64,000 nt of DNA, taken from Tigriopus japonicus (lineage: Eukaryota > Arthropoda > Copepoda > Harpacticoida > Harpacticidae). The notes under the pieces were generated by a model that made no database searches, had not been told where the DNA came from, and was given only the letters and a program-made list of their open reading frames with translations. Both the position numbers and the translations under genes were made by a program. Within the stretch, counting starts at the first letter, position 1. Each line of letters starts with the position of its first letter. The stretch covers positions 57,384 through 121,383 of the forward strand of contig JAAGOF010000269.1 in NCBI GenBank assembly GCA_010645155.1, written 5' to 3'. This document shows positions 37,854 through 50,382 of the stretch, piece by piece.

Positions 37854-39914
37854 AATATATACCAATGGTATTTGCTCACGAGTTGCCCTTGCGTGTCTCT
37901 CACATGCTCGTAATTTTTCCCGACACTTTCAATGATATTTTCGACAATACATTGACATGCCAGGAATTGACTGAGAAGGTGCTGAAGGCGTTTTGGATCT
38001 CGATCATAAATCATAAGATATTAGTCGATATGAAACAAGTTGTTGATCGGGATTTTGATCATTAACATGACGGAAATAATCTGTGTTTCTCCCTCTGATT
38101 GGTTGTCTCTTGGCGAAGTGAGAATGAAAAGGGAAGAATCAAATCCCAGAAAAAGTGTCGTCATTAATTTCGTGATTGGAGTCGAATAAACTTTGGCTGG
38201 TGCTTTCAATGATGGATCATCGTGGGGTAAATACAGTCTTCAAAGTACAAATTATCTGAGCTACAGCCCATCCAAGGTTGGTCCATCTCAAATCCTTAGT
38301 CAATCTAGTCTAAGGCGACCAGTTTTCCTCGTTTCGATGCTTTTTGAACACAAATGATCTTGGTATATTCCATAAACCATGGAGTCTGAATTGAGTCGGA
38401 GTTTCCTTCATCTTTTAGACTGCACTGGTGGGATTGCATTGGCTCAAATTAAGAAGCATTGAAGAGGCAGACATCATGTTTTCTAGTGACGTGCTCAGAG
38501 AACCACATAATGACTCAATGATTTTAAAGTGGACAGAGTCATGCAACATCTTCCTGTTTCCTAAACCACAAACTGGCAGTCAAAAAGTCCTGGAACTGCA
38601 ACCCAGAAGTATTAATTAAATTCACTCCAAAGAACCACAAAAGAATCTCAAGTCATTTGACCAACAAGATGTTAGTACAATGGTGTATTCTACCAACGTC
38701 TTAGGGTCAAACACATTTCACGGCTCATTCGATATGATAAATGATTCATTAGTCGTGGTTCAATCCTGCGATACGGGAAAACATCAGGATTTCGAAATTA
38801 CTTTCATGGCCATTGTTCATGGGATCTTATCAAATTCAGTTTGGTCGGTGTTGCCCCTTTCAAACAGATTTTACCCAACGATCACCAAATTTACAGTGGA
38901 GAAAACACGAGATGCAACAAGAAAGATTTTGATTGATCCGAAGAAAAAAAACAAGAGTGATCATGCGAGGATTGAAGAATTCACCACTTCCAGGTTTTAT
39001 CTTCCTGGTTTCCTGGGAATGCTCGTTATCAAGTTACGCAATTACAGTTGATTTGGGTAGGACTATCAATGTATCAGAAACACACCAAATGTAAGGATTA
39101 CAACTTGAATTTCATGCTTGAAGCTAGCATGACTTTAGCTTTGAGGCTATAAGGCATAAATCTACAATATTTTTTTTAAATCACAATCCTTATGGGCGTT
39201 TCAAGGAAAACCGTCATCAATATTACCAATAATCGTGAAGGTAACCCATAACGTAACGTTCCACCATATTTCCATGGTTTTATGGTTGATCTTGATTAGG
39301 ATATGTTAGTTCGCATTCATATACAAGACGCAAATAGACCAATCGGGAGGAAGCTTTCGGTCAGCCATTCCATTGCGATCATCGCAATTGCCGTTGTTTG
39401 TCAATCTCAAACCAGCATGCCCGGCAAACTAAGCGACAATTTCGCTTCAGTCTATTTTCAAGCTTTGAAGGGATCGGAGGATCTCGATCAATGTTCCCTC
39501 TGTTTATGAGAACCATTTGAACCTGACATCGTGGTAGTGGTTGTTGTAAGAGAGGTGTGAGAAACGCAGGTAAGACGAAACCAATCCCATCAGCAATTCA
39601 ACATGCGTCGTCAACCATTCACCGTGTGTCCACTTCATCATTATTTGTACATAAATTGCTAGGCTACGTATCTTAGGGGACACTTTGAAGCCTCTTCAAG
39701 GTGTTCAAAATCACTGCCAATCGAACGAACTTAGGTAGAAACCTTGAGAGAGAAAATTCACTCAAGGTGTTCAGAATTCGGTTTCTTTCGACGCGAAATT
39801 GTTCAGCCTTGACAAATACTTGATTACCTCTTTCTTCACGGTTAGCATATCTTTTTTCAGAAAGAAACCCTTGACAATTGAAAACTTCGCGGTCTTCCTT
39901 TTTCCGGACATAAA
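37854..39914 (+). other. Spacer with GRIP-like 3' UTR
   Basis: The left part should be 3' UTR with AATAAA at 38185-38190. No further gene is supported. The frames at 38680-39051 and 39303-39509 have no recognisable domain, and their flanks suggest neither a promoter nor a splice partner. Confidence 0.45.
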
Positions 39915-41474
39915 ATGAGGATGCACTTGATTGGCGTTTCCATTTGTGTTTGCCTCTTGATCTCAAAGGTTAACACTAGGCCACAAATGGTGATGATGGG
40001 GTCCTTCATGGAACCCAGAATGAATCCAGAGGACCCAACCCCCGCCGAAATATTGATGGGAAACATGAGCCCTCAACAACGAGAAATGTTCCAACGCAAC
40101 GAAGAAACCCGGAGGAAGTACATGTCCATAATGAAATCAGGGCAACGTGAGGGAGCGAGACAGCTGACTGCGCAGGAAATGTTCCTGAAGTACGAATATG
40201 AGCAAACCGGTGTAAACAAAGTAAATGAGGACGTATCCAGGGGAAACCGCCAATTGTTTACATCAGCATCAACCCCTTTTATAAGTGTTCCCAAGTACAG
40301 GCAAACGCAAGCCCCTATTGTGCCAAAACCGACTCCGTCAACATCTTTCCAACCAAAGGCGTCACCGGAGAAACGAAATCTTCCCGAGATCGGCAATGCG
40401 GATTTTCATAAAGCAAGCCTTCCTCTGCCCACACCCATTGGGAAGACCAATTTAGAAGCATCGGTTCCGGGAAGTCTGAATAAATTGAAAACTCAAAAAC
40501 GAAAGGACCAGGAAAAAGAACCGCTTGAAGAGTCCATAAGGAATAAGACAACACATGAAATAATAAATCAAGAGCAAGGCCCATTAATGATCTACTACCG
40601 TGATTCAAACCTAGATTCTGTCGTTAGTGATGACCAGGATCAAAGGGGACAAGCAACCATTACTATTGATCTTACCACGTCTGAAGTGACTCCAAATACA
40701 AAACCAATTGAAGAGTTGACAAACGGTCAGAAGTTCCCGCAACTTCAAGATGAGAACAAAGAGGAATCTGAGGTATATTACAAAGAAGTAGAGGAAGAAC
40801 CTGTGTACTATTACAAGGATTTTCCCACTGAGTCTCCTAACGGGTCATTATTGGAAGGTGAAGATTTCAATGGCACCCCTTCCCCAAATAATAATAATCA
40901 AGTCGCCTCGGATTCCAACTCGCAGTTTGTCATCACGACCAAAAGTGCGGGAGAAGTGAAGTTAAGTGACCAATTATTGTCTGAGAATCCCAACAACATT
41001 CTGAAAAAACTGGATTTCAACCCGCCAGATCCATTCGTGTTCCAGCCTATTGACCTTACTAGTCCCAATAACAAAATCAAGAAAGTTCGCAAGATCAAAG
41101 TCGATAAAGATGGAAATCGTATTGAGGTAGACCCAATCGCAGCTCAGAATGAAAAATCGGATGGTAATCTGGTGAAGACGTTGACTTCGGATAACCAATT
41201 GAATGTTTTCGAATTTGAGTTACAAGGTGATGAGGATGACACAGGCGTGATTCAAACGATCGAGATAGAAGGACCCGTAGATTACGAGTTCAATTACGTG
41301 GTGGATCTCATAAATAGTGGCTTCTTCAGTCAAGAGGAAGCCCAAGCTCTTGGCGGGAACGTCCAAGGGAACTTTCAAGTTCAAGACGGTGCCAAAACTC
41401 AAGAAGTTGATTATAGTGTGACTCCAAAATCCGGATTTGCGGCAGATGCCTTTTGGGAGCTTAATTCAAAGTGA
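39915..41474 (+). CDS. Secreted acidic, mostly disordered protein (519 aa, unrecognised)
   Basis: I do not recognise this protein. It begins with a clear signal peptide (MRMHLIGVSICVCLLISKVNT), so it is probably secreted. The mature N-terminal part is Met/Gln/Glu-rich and likely helical (MSPQQREMFQRNEETRRKYM). The long middle is Pro/Ser/Thr/Asn/Glu-rich with no cysteines and looks disordered, with Tyr-acidic stretches (EVYYKEVEEEPVYYYKDF). The C-terminal 90 residues look more ordered (DYEFNYVVDLINSGFFSQEE). The frame is intact over 1.56 kb in AT-rich DNA with codon use like real coding sequence, which supports a gene. No cuticle (R&R), chitin-binding or other motif is visible. Transcription and a single-exon structure are inferred; it lies about 2 kb downstream of the GRIP-like gene on the same strand. 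Confidence 0.68.
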   Translation: MRMHLIGVSICVCLLISKVNTRPQMVMMGSFMEPRMNPEDPTPAEILMGNMSPQQREMFQRNEETRRKYMSIMKSGQREGARQLTAQEMFLKYEYEQTGVNKVNEDVSRGNRQLFTSASTPFISVPKYRQTQAPIVPKPTPSTSFQPKASPEKRNLPEIGNADFHKASLPLPTPIGKTNLEASVPGSLNKLKTQKRKDQEKEPLEESIRNKTTHEIINQEQGPLMIYYRDSNLDSVVSDDQDQRGQATITIDLTTSEVTPNTKPIEELTNGQKFPQLQDENKEESEVYYKEVEEEPVYYYKDFPTESPNGSLLEGEDFNGTPSPNNNNQVASDSNSQFVITTKSAGEVKLSDQLLSENPNNILKKLDFNPPDPFVFQPIDLTSPNNKIKKVRKIKVDKDGNRIEVDPIAAQNEKSDGNLVKTLTSDNQLNVFEFELQGDEDDTGVIQTIEIEGPVDYEFNYVVDLINSGFFSQEEAQALGGNVQGNFQVQDGAKTQEVDYSVTPKSGFAADAFWELNSK

Positions 41475-44400
41475 ATATTGAAAGAAGCAAAACGTTTACT
41501 GCCACTTTTCATTGTGTCCAATGCGCTTAGCCATATATCCCTACTGTACTACATGTTTGCCCCTGACTTGGCCACCTGAGAGTAATACACGCTCCATTCC
41601 AATCACGATTATCATATTCATTACACGGATCATCAGTTTTAGGTTGCGATTATGCTGTTCGGACAAATTTGAGATGAAGTGCTTTGAAAAAATCAAGTCA
41701 ACGAATCGAAAATTCGTTTGGAGCATGGCACGTATGGTTGCAACTTTTAAATACAATGTCAAGATGAATTGCTCTTTGATCAGAAATGGCTCAAGGGACC
41801 ATGTAGAACGATAGATTAATCAGAAAAGTGTTGCTTTGACGAACGTAACCTGTTTTATCTTTGCAAATATTATTCATCAACCAATAATAACTACATCATG
41901 ACTAACAATTGAAGAAACACTTTTTGGGTCCTAATTACCGGGTGTGACAAAAGAAACGGAAGACATGATTATATTGTCTGTAACTCGTGATTGAAACAAT
42001 ATATGAACCTCACCTTCATTATCCATTCATCATTATAATGTTTAGCTAAACACTTGGCTTGAAAAAGTCAGAGAAAGCAGTGTTCCCCTTGTTCAACAAT
42101 ATTAAAGCGACTGTGTTTTTTCCCGTGAAGGGTCAGTTTTTGAAAACATAGCTTTCGTGACTATTTTTTTTTCTTCCTTCCGAAATTTGGCTAGCTCAAA
42201 AATAAGGTGACATAAAGGGAAAAGGACCATATGTATCTTAAAATTGTTATCCGCCACATCTTTTTGAGCGTAATACATTTTTCGTAAGATCAACCATTTC
42301 CGAGTTGCTGACTTGGTTACCAATTCCGTTTCTTGTGAATCACCCGGTAGTCTTATATTTACCCTAGTTTCTTTAATTTATTTGATGTTTCATACCAACT
42401 TGCTTAATTGCATTAAGTGTTGATTGCATGTTAATTAATTGTTTAATGTGTTGTATGTAACGAGTAACGAATTAAATAACAAGTTGCCTCAAAAGTCAGT
42501 TCTGAGCTGAAAAGCCTGAAAACTTATGTAAAGGTCTCACTCATATCTTGTGATTTGGTCGGCTTAAGCAACCTATGTAGATATATATTATCATATATTT
42601 AAAATGTAAGGACACGATTTTTGTCAACATTTCTGAGTTGGAAACTTCTTTCAAAGCAGCCTTCTTTCTGCAGTTGAAAGTATTTGATTTATCTTATGCT
42701 GACCATGCCTCATTCAAGTGTCCTTAAAGGTGAACACGGAACCGATAATGAAATCCACGTTAGATAATCTTAAGAAAAACCAGGCTAGTTTTAAGGTAAA
42801 GAGAAATGTTAATATCTATCTCACGCCTCAATACACTATTTTTTTTGTTTCTATAATCTTTTTAAACTTCATGTAAAGTGATGGGAAATTCGCATCAACA
42901 ATTATATCATATTAAATAAATATTATAAATATATCATTTTTTCCTTTCAAGTTTGTTTGTTGTGAAATAATCCGCTGGTCACAAATAAAATGACTCGAGA
43001 CATTCAGCTCTTTTTGATGTGTTGTTCAAGACCTTAATCGCAAATATCATTTCGGATTACAAGGGACAGGTCAATACCTCATTCACAAGGACTAGACAAA
43101 TATTGATGCTTAGCCCAAAATCAATCGCAAAGCAAGATTAAGCTTTCCTAGCAATCCTCTGGAACATTAATACTAGCTCGCACAGGGGGAAATAAATATG
43201 CGATAAGGAAGAGTACTTTTCAAAACGAAACTTTACACTGTAACAGATCAGGCACTCTCCAACCATGTGGCTCAATACTCATCATTTTTTTAGTTTTAGC
43301 AATCAAGTGAGTTGGCAAATGAAAAAATACATAACTGATAAAGTAAAGAGGTTCCATCAGGAGTTCCCATTGTGACATTTTTAACGTCGCCAATAGCTTT
43401 TAAACCTACCAAAAAGGGTCCAAATATGGGCCATGGCCCACTGGTTGCCGATCCCTGTTCAAAGCTTCTATAATTCCACAATGCGTAAAAGAATGAGGCT
43501 GTCCATAAATTTATAGTATATTTACAATTAGATCTGGTTCGGTCCTAAACTTAACTTTAAACACCCACTCACATTTTGAGTATTAGATTATATTATCGAT
43601 CATATTAACGCACCCCAAAGAGTCGATGCAAGGGCCAACAAATTGATTTATTTGAAATTTGTAGTAAAAAGCAAGAGTAATACGACAGCAGTATTCTTAA
43701 TTGTATTGATAGGGAAATCAATGGAATGTGTACTGTACATTCAAGATCTGAATTGGAGGACAGTACTTCAGTCACTTTGACATCAATTGACCTCGAGAAA
43801 GAAGATTTAGTTGACGAAAAATGGTTCCATAGAATGTTCCAATTGCCTCTGCATTAAAGGTTACGCGCAAAAATAGTAACCAAAATACCGTCGTAATGCC
43901 AATTAATTTAAGACGGGAACAACGGAGTTAGGTCAAAAAGTGTTTTGCAAGTCATGAATAACTCTTCTCACAAATTTCAAAAATGATAAAACATCGCAGC
44001 GAATTCGAACGGTGGACAAAATTTACCGTAAAAACCCTACATGTTTCCTGGCCCTAATCCTCGTAACAACACGACTTTAAGCCCTTTTTATACCCAATAC
44101 TCATTATACATTATCTAGTCAGTCGACTCGTTCCTTTCGAGGTTCATTACAAATATTACATATATGCTGAATAGTTATTTTCATTCGAAATGGTGTTTGA
44201 TGCTCATGTATGAAGGCTGCAAGTCCCAAGTCTGTCTGAAAGCGCCAACAGGTGACTAAATCAAGCCCATGTAGCCTCCCTTCACTTCAACTTGTATGCA
44301 GTAGTTCCAGTTCTGGCGAAAGCGAGATAAGTACCAAGGCCAAGTTCTCCGTGTGCACCTTTATTCATATGTGGAGTGATCAGTGTTGCTGGAACAACCT

Positions 44401-44694
44401 CACCCATCTTAATCTGTTATTGAGAAACATTTGAGCTCACAGTGAATTTCAGACAATAATCAATTACAATCTCTTCCACAAAAGGGGAACATTTCTCAAG
44501 AGTCATATGGCCATTTGGATCCCAATGATCTTGTAAAGTGGAACAGATTTGGCGTTTTTCATCTTGATCAGAGAGAACTACAACAAAGGAAAGCCACCTA
44601 AGCTTTCTAGCCTTTGCACAAGGTGTCCGTAAATATAAATGTTCCAAACACAATTCTGATTTGGTGAGTGAGTGTTCTAAGTGTTCCAAGAAGA
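41475..44694. other. AT-rich spacer before Ly6 gene
   Basis: No gene is supported. A possible decayed hAT-like element at 43249-43457 is listed separately. The minus-strand frame 44434-44689 directly upstream of the Ly6 start has no family signal and probably lies in promoter sequence. Confidence 0.5.
43249..43457. mobile_element. Possible decayed hAT-like element
   Basis: The right end, read inward, is CAGGGATCGGCAACCAGTGG. The left end is CAGGCACTCTCCAACCATGTGG, a degenerate match. Many hAT families begin in this way. The flanking octamers do not match, so the boundaries and the call are weak. Confidence 0.4.
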
Positions 44695-47600
44695 ATGCCT
44701 TTTTGTGGCTCGTCCCAGGCTGGATTTTGTGCCCTGATAACCCTTTTATTTATGGTGGCAGGCATGTTGTGTGGTAAGTGATTGATGACTACTAAACCTT
44801 TGAAGTGCTTCAAAGAGTGTGGGTGGACATGCTTTGTAATAAACACTAGATTGCCTCTTTTAGGCGTTCAAGGCTTGGGTTGTTATGTGTGTCAATCCAT
44901 CGATGGTGACAACCCCTATTGTGAGGATCCATTCAACGCAACTTATCCTAATGACACCCGAGATTTCTTCCGCGAAGATTGTCGAGCGGGACGAAAACAT
45001 CGAAATGGACTTTTTCCAGCCACAGCGTGTGTCAAAGTCAGCGGCACCTATTGTAAGGACTGTTATAGATTTTATTCATTTTAATGCAATACATACAAAG
45101 AAAAATTTATATTCATTGGAGGCATTGGTCTCCACCAATATCTCTACTTGAAACATACGGATAGGGAGAGAGGGGGTAAGAATTTATAATAAGAGTTTCG
45201 ATTTGAAACAAAAGAGTGTGAAGGATGCTCCTTTTCCTGAAATGTTTTGAATATAGTTGAACGCTGTTTATTGAAACTTTTTATGGAACGTTCTACATTC
45301 TCTCATTTGGATTATAAAGAGGGCGCAACAGTAAGAGAATACACGGTGTCCCAAAAGTGTTTGCCTGTTACCAATACGAGGGGCGTACCAAAATAAATGC
45401 AAATGGTGTAATAACTTGAGAACAGTAAGATTTATCGAACTAATCATTCAAAGCGATTTCTGAACATGATCAAAATCTCGAGATTTAACCAATTTCCAAA
45501 GGTGCACTTGCTCGTTGAAGCAGGTAGCAAAGGAATCTTTAGGGTAGTTTTTGCTGACCCCTACCGGATTTTCTGGAGGCTCTCCAGGTCCTGGATGTTA
45601 TTTTTTCCATTTGTTTTTCCTCAATGGGAACAACCAAAAGTTGAAAAATGCCATATCTGAATTACATGATGATCAGTCCAATATTTGGCACCTTTCGTGT
45701 ATCATGAAGACCTTGGTCTTCGTTTTATTGAGCGCAAAAAAGTGACACCCTTCTTCCAGCGATCTTGAGAGGCACAAATAAGGCTCCAGGATCTTTTACA
45801 CTTATCAAAATGGTCAATTGCCTTTTTGATTCAAAAGGGTCCCCCATAGGCTCAACATTGTCAACCATGACGAACATTTCTTCTAATATTCACTTCATTG
45901 ACTTTTTGCGCCGACATCCTTCCTATATTTTGGTCAAAGTTGGCAAACTTGACTAAAATGGATTGCCTTGACTCCGTAGATACCATTCAATGTGTTTTTT
46001 TTTAACTTTTTATGATCTTATTGGATTTGTTCAAAGCTAATACGAGGTTGGGACCGTTTGTCCAAATTTCAGGGGTGGGAGGGGTCGCTCAATCCACTTT
46101 GTTATGACCTCGCCAAATAGGGTCAAAAAGAGGGTTGTCAAAAATGTTTGTGATTCAAATTTTGCAGCCAAAACTCTTGTTTTGCTGAAATGATATTTTA
46201 TATGGCTTTCACAGGATCAATGGGACATGTACTAAAATGGCTCAAGTGAGTGTGAATGCCACTAAAATTGAAATGATTTAAATTTGGCAAAATGAGTTGA
46301 GCAACTCAGCCCAGCCAATGGCCCTATTTTACCGCTAGCGGTATGATCTAAAACACAAATGAGCAACGTTTGTTCATGTCCCATTTTGCCTCTATTTTTT
46401 GGCCAGTCTGAGCATAGTTGCGAAAAGTTCTTTAATCTTTTACTAGTTTTCTTGGCACATAGTTGGTGCCTGCTAATCTAAAATGTGATTTGTTACCACG
46501 CCGGGAGATTTTTTTTGAATATATTAAGCACGGGTGGGATGCAGAAACTTGCAGGGAACTTTCTTGTTTTCATAATTTTTTTATCAACCCTGCATGGAAT
46601 ATTGTTCAGCACGGTTTCAAAATTAAAGGAATGATTTCACATTCCTAGGATAATTACATACACCTTATTGTACTTGTGAACCAAATCCAATACAAAAAAA
46701 AGTTGCTCGTATACACATGTGCATGATTGCCTTTCCCGCATTTTTTCTTTAAATTGATCACTGTTCCTTTTCCTCTTCATGGCAAACCTGAAGTTCTTTA
46801 AGAAGACCCTCTGTTAATTAATTCCTAACTTATGATGATTCACCAAAACTCAAACACAATGTGTAGGGGTGCAGATTTGTGGCAAATAAAATTTACCTAT
46901 TAGGCCATAAAAATGGCAAATAAAAGCGTCCAAATTGGCAAATAAAATGGCAAATTAAGAAAGAAATGGCAAATAAAATGTCGAATAAAGAAGGAAATGG
47001 CAAATAAACAAAGAAATGACAAATAAAAGGCATATTGACACAAAAATTTACCAAAATATGGCAAAACTGGCCACTAAATTTGGAAAATGAGCATTATGTT
47101 TTACCAGCAGTAAAGTGGAATGCAAGTATATGAACATTTAAGTGGAAAATATTTTTCCATTGAATAATCAATGTATCCTTTAAACGAAACATTTTGGGTA
47201 ACTTTTTTTCCTAATTTTGAAGAAAAAGACAATTTTTGAATTGATTTGCCAAAAAGGACAAATTTTGCAATTAATTACCCAAAAACTGACAAATTTTTCA
47301 TTTATTTGCCCAAAAATGGCAAGTAAACTTTAAAAGGTAGCAAATAACAATAAAACATGTTTTGGGGCAAAAATTCTTAATTGCCTGAAATCTGCAACCC
47401 TAACAATGTGTCATGAAAAATAACTGACTTGCGAACCTCAACAGAGTCGTTGCAAACTCCTTTTTTAGAAGGTACCAGAATACAAACATCGGATGATCGC
47501 AAATAAGCCTACTTTGAGAATCTTGTGCCTTTTGCACATTTGCACAAGCTGACAAAAATGCCTTGAATAAAATTGAAGGTCTGAACACGGATGAAATAAC

Positions 47601-49183
47601 ATGCTTACATTATTTTTATAATATTAAGCTAACTGGGTTTCCTCGGTTTTGAAATCGGCAAAAACTTCGTGGCATCTTTTTCACCGTGTTAAAAAATTAC
47701 AACCTTTTTGTCTGATAATGACTACACATCCCTGCCTCCAATTAGGTTAGAGTAAACCAGCTATTAGTATGATCAAATTTGCATTTCATTTATCATTGGG
47801 GCCAGGATTTGGACTTGAAAAATTGATCAATTAATTCTTCAACTGTGTCTGCAATATTTGATAAAATTAAATTTTTAGGCCTTTGAGGAAAACTGATATT
47901 TTTTGACATGTTTTGGAATAAGACACTTAAGACATACAAACACGTACGTGTCAGTGTCGAGACTAAGCCTTCAAAAAAACTGAAATGAAATTTTCAAGCC
48001 GAATTTGCATTCTTCGTTCTGACAATCAACTAAAGAGAACTTTTCCATCACGAAGAAAACTTAAACTGTGAAATGCCAGAGCCTAGTTCTGATCCATTCC
48101 TAGCCAGTTTGGTCCCCAAATCCCCAGCTGAATTCGTCCGACTGAACTCGTCCGTTCTCCGGCATTGAACCGAGAAAAACAACAGCGGAGACCTTGCGTT
48201 GCCAGACCCATCTTGCGTTGATTTCCAACATGGTTGCCAGGGCATAACTTTTGATGGTACTCTTTGGCCACATGTCAACTACGTTTGTGAATCATGTTTT
48301 CGAAAAGGATCATGTCTCAAAAATGGGTGCCATTTAAGCTAAATGATGCCACTCAAAAGAAGATAATCGTCAAGGAAAAGGACAAAGAAAAGATTTTGCC
48401 AAAAACTAGCATCGTATATCTCGCGCTGGCAACCATGCTGGAAATCAACGTAAGATGGGTCTGGCGACGCAAGGTCTTCGCTGATGTTTTTCTCGGTTCA
48501 ATCAGAGAGGTTGACCCATCCGATACTTCAACCGTTCATATGCAGACCTTATGATGTGGCGTGAAATTCGATCGACATTTCTTGAAGGCACTCAATTTAC
48601 TACTCATGTCCAGCATTACATCGTATTAGGCTCCTTCTTCAGACAACTTTGGAGTTGTGTTAAGTCTCGTTGCATTATGGAGCTTTATAAGGCAGCCCTA
48701 CTTTCGGCTTTGCAATGAAAATGGTTCCAGGAAAGCTCGGTATAGAACTAGGAATGGAGGCATCCATCAGTCCTTCACTAATTTTTGCAATCTTCATCAA
48801 ACAAGTGAAAAGATGATATTGATTTAAATAACAGTTTCAAAATGAGCCCCACCTACTAACGACTTGATAGTTAATCTTTTCAAAGTAAAGAAACTTACAA
48901 GCTTTTTTTCGTTACAGGGCACAGCGGTGAGACCTTGGTGATTCGAACTTGTGCTGTGGACAGTAATTCGCTCACTACCGATACTGAGATTGCTCGAGTG
49001 GAACATTCCTGTGGTCTCTTTGATTTTGTAGCCAATGCCACCGATGATCCGGACAAAGTTCATAGATTGTCGGGCTGTATCGATGTTTGCGACAATGCGG
49101 ATGGGTGCAATTCATCCATGTCACTTGTACCTTCTTTTATAGTTCTCATAACAGTACTGATTCTGAAATTTGTATGGTTTTGA
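44695..49183 (+). CDS. Ly6/uPAR-family GPI-anchor-type protein (three exons, 177 aa)
   Basis: This is a small cell-surface three-finger protein. CDS exons are 44695-44773, 44864-45052 and 48918-49183, totalling 534 nt with phases 1 and 1. A signal peptide (LITLLFMVAGMLCG) is followed by a mature chain starting LGCYVCQS. The ten cysteines expected of the fold are present, from CYVC through CDNADGCNSS, the usual CxxxxxCN ending of Ly6 domains. A hydrophobic tail (FIVLITVLILKFVWF) suggests GPI attachment. Potential N-glycosylation sites are NAT, NDT and NSS. Arthropods have many such proteins (quiver, boudin, crooked and relatives in fly) acting in channel regulation, septate junctions and signalling; I cannot assign a subfamily. 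Intron 2 is 3.9 kb and holds a hAT element and a long inverted repeat. Junctions GTYW and CGVQG are inferred from strong splice sites. Confidence 0.83.
46864..47402. mobile_element. 539-bp non-autonomous hAT element in Ly6 intron 2
   Basis: A perfect 8-bp target duplication, ACAATGTG, lies at 46856-46863 and 47403-47410. The terminal inverted repeats are TAGGGGTGCAGATTTGTGGC and, read inward from the right, TAGGGTTGCAGATTTCAGGC. Subterminal DNA has many GGCAAATAAA-like motifs on the left and their complements (ATTTGCC) on the right. There is no coding frame. Confidence 0.93.
46905..47045. repeat. Degenerate GGCAAATAAA repeats
   Basis: About seven to nine loose copies of (T)GGCAAATAAA with variable spacers lie inside the left half of the hAT element. 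Subterminal repeats of this sort often serve as transposase-binding sites. Confidence 0.7.
48164..48502. repeat. Long inverted repeat (77-bp arms, 185-bp loop) in Ly6 intron 2
   Basis: The left arm 48164-48240 and right arm 48426-48502 are reverse complements over 77 bases with five differences and no gaps. Weaker similarity extends into the loop. In the Ly6 pre-mRNA this could form a stable hairpin. Confidence 0.9.
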
Positions 49184-50382
49184 AATACAGAGTTCAAATG
49201 CTTTTAACACATGACAAGGAACCGGATAAAAAAAGAGTCTGATAAAATACACTTAACTATTTGGGTGATTTCTTGAGCGTTTTGTTAAACTGAGGAATAT
49301 GTTTTTTCAACCATTTCACGAGTTTAAAAGAAATTTCAATTATTCAGACCTATTTTCTGAATTTTTAATTTCCTCCACTCTTTTTAGAGGAGAATGAGTG
49401 GATGTTGGCGAAGGAGGTAACTTAGGAGAGCATGTTGGTTCATAGATAGTAGGCGAGGGGGGAGAGTGGATGGTTTGGAAATGCCAGAGTATCATACAAT
49501 TCTTTCCACTTTTGGTGTTGTAGAAACATGAGCACCTCCAAAATGAGATGAAAATGAATTCAGACCAATTTTTTGTTTAGATGCAACAACACAAGCTTTA
49601 GAAATACTAACAATGAAGAAGCACTCTTAGTGGTAGCTGGCCTTGGTTATAAAAACAATTCCAAAACACTTTATAGTTAGAAAATGGGTTTAGGTTAAAC
49701 TTTGATGTTTGCTCCTTCACAATTTTCTGTAAAATTGGCCATCAGATGGACACAATTGGTTGCAAAAAATGAATATTCAGAAACCTCTGAATAGGCATTT
49801 TTCCGACCATTTTAGGAACCATTTGAGCTCAACCCTCTAAAACTCCAATGACAACCGAGTTTATTTAGGCCTGTTTTTAGTGCGTCATTTTGTATTACAT
49901 TTTTAAACTGAATTAGACATGCACAGGAGGTTCGATTGATCTCCGAGTCAATACATTTTTAAAGCTTACTTACATAAGCTGCCAACTTATTCAAGTTTAA
50001 TTGGTCCAATTTTGACTCGAAAAAGAAAAAAACCCGCTCCGGGTACATAATAACACAAATACCTAAGCAAAAAATAAGGATATTCGATCTCATGAAAATA
50101 TTTCGGTTTTGCATATGGTTTAATAGCCCTTTTGGGACTACTAATGACTAATAGTTCTGAAGAGCCTCAAAATTTGGAGAACACACTATCAAAATCCTTT
50201 GGTCAATCAAAGAACAAGAAACATTGGGAACAAGATTTAAATAAATGAAGATTTCTGTTTATTTTTCGGACATATTAGCAACATCCATCAATATTTCCAA
50301 CTACGAACGAAACTGGGTCGACTGCCTGTCTATCGATTCAAAGATTCATCCTTGAAGGAGCATCCGATTCATCTGACACGCC
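49184..50382. other. Convergent spacer between Ly6 and NDUFB10
   Basis: No gene is supported; this is where the two convergent genes end. A minus-strand AATAAA at 50258-50263, about 120 nt past the NDUFB10 stop, is its likely polyadenylation signal. Confidence 0.5.

Noticed and set aside
44434..44689. Minus-strand 85-90-residue frame next to the Ly6 start
   Set aside because: No recognisable domain, no signal peptide and no splice partner; likely shared promoter sequence.
45300..45960. Mariner-like terminus (GAGGGGCGTACCAAAATAAATGC) and decayed coding DNA
   Set aside because: Only one possible end was found, and neither strand gives a readable transposase segment.
48048..48554. Open frames on both strands inside Ly6 intron 2
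   Set aside because: They overlap the inverted repeat and lack splice or start context; explained by the duplicated arms.
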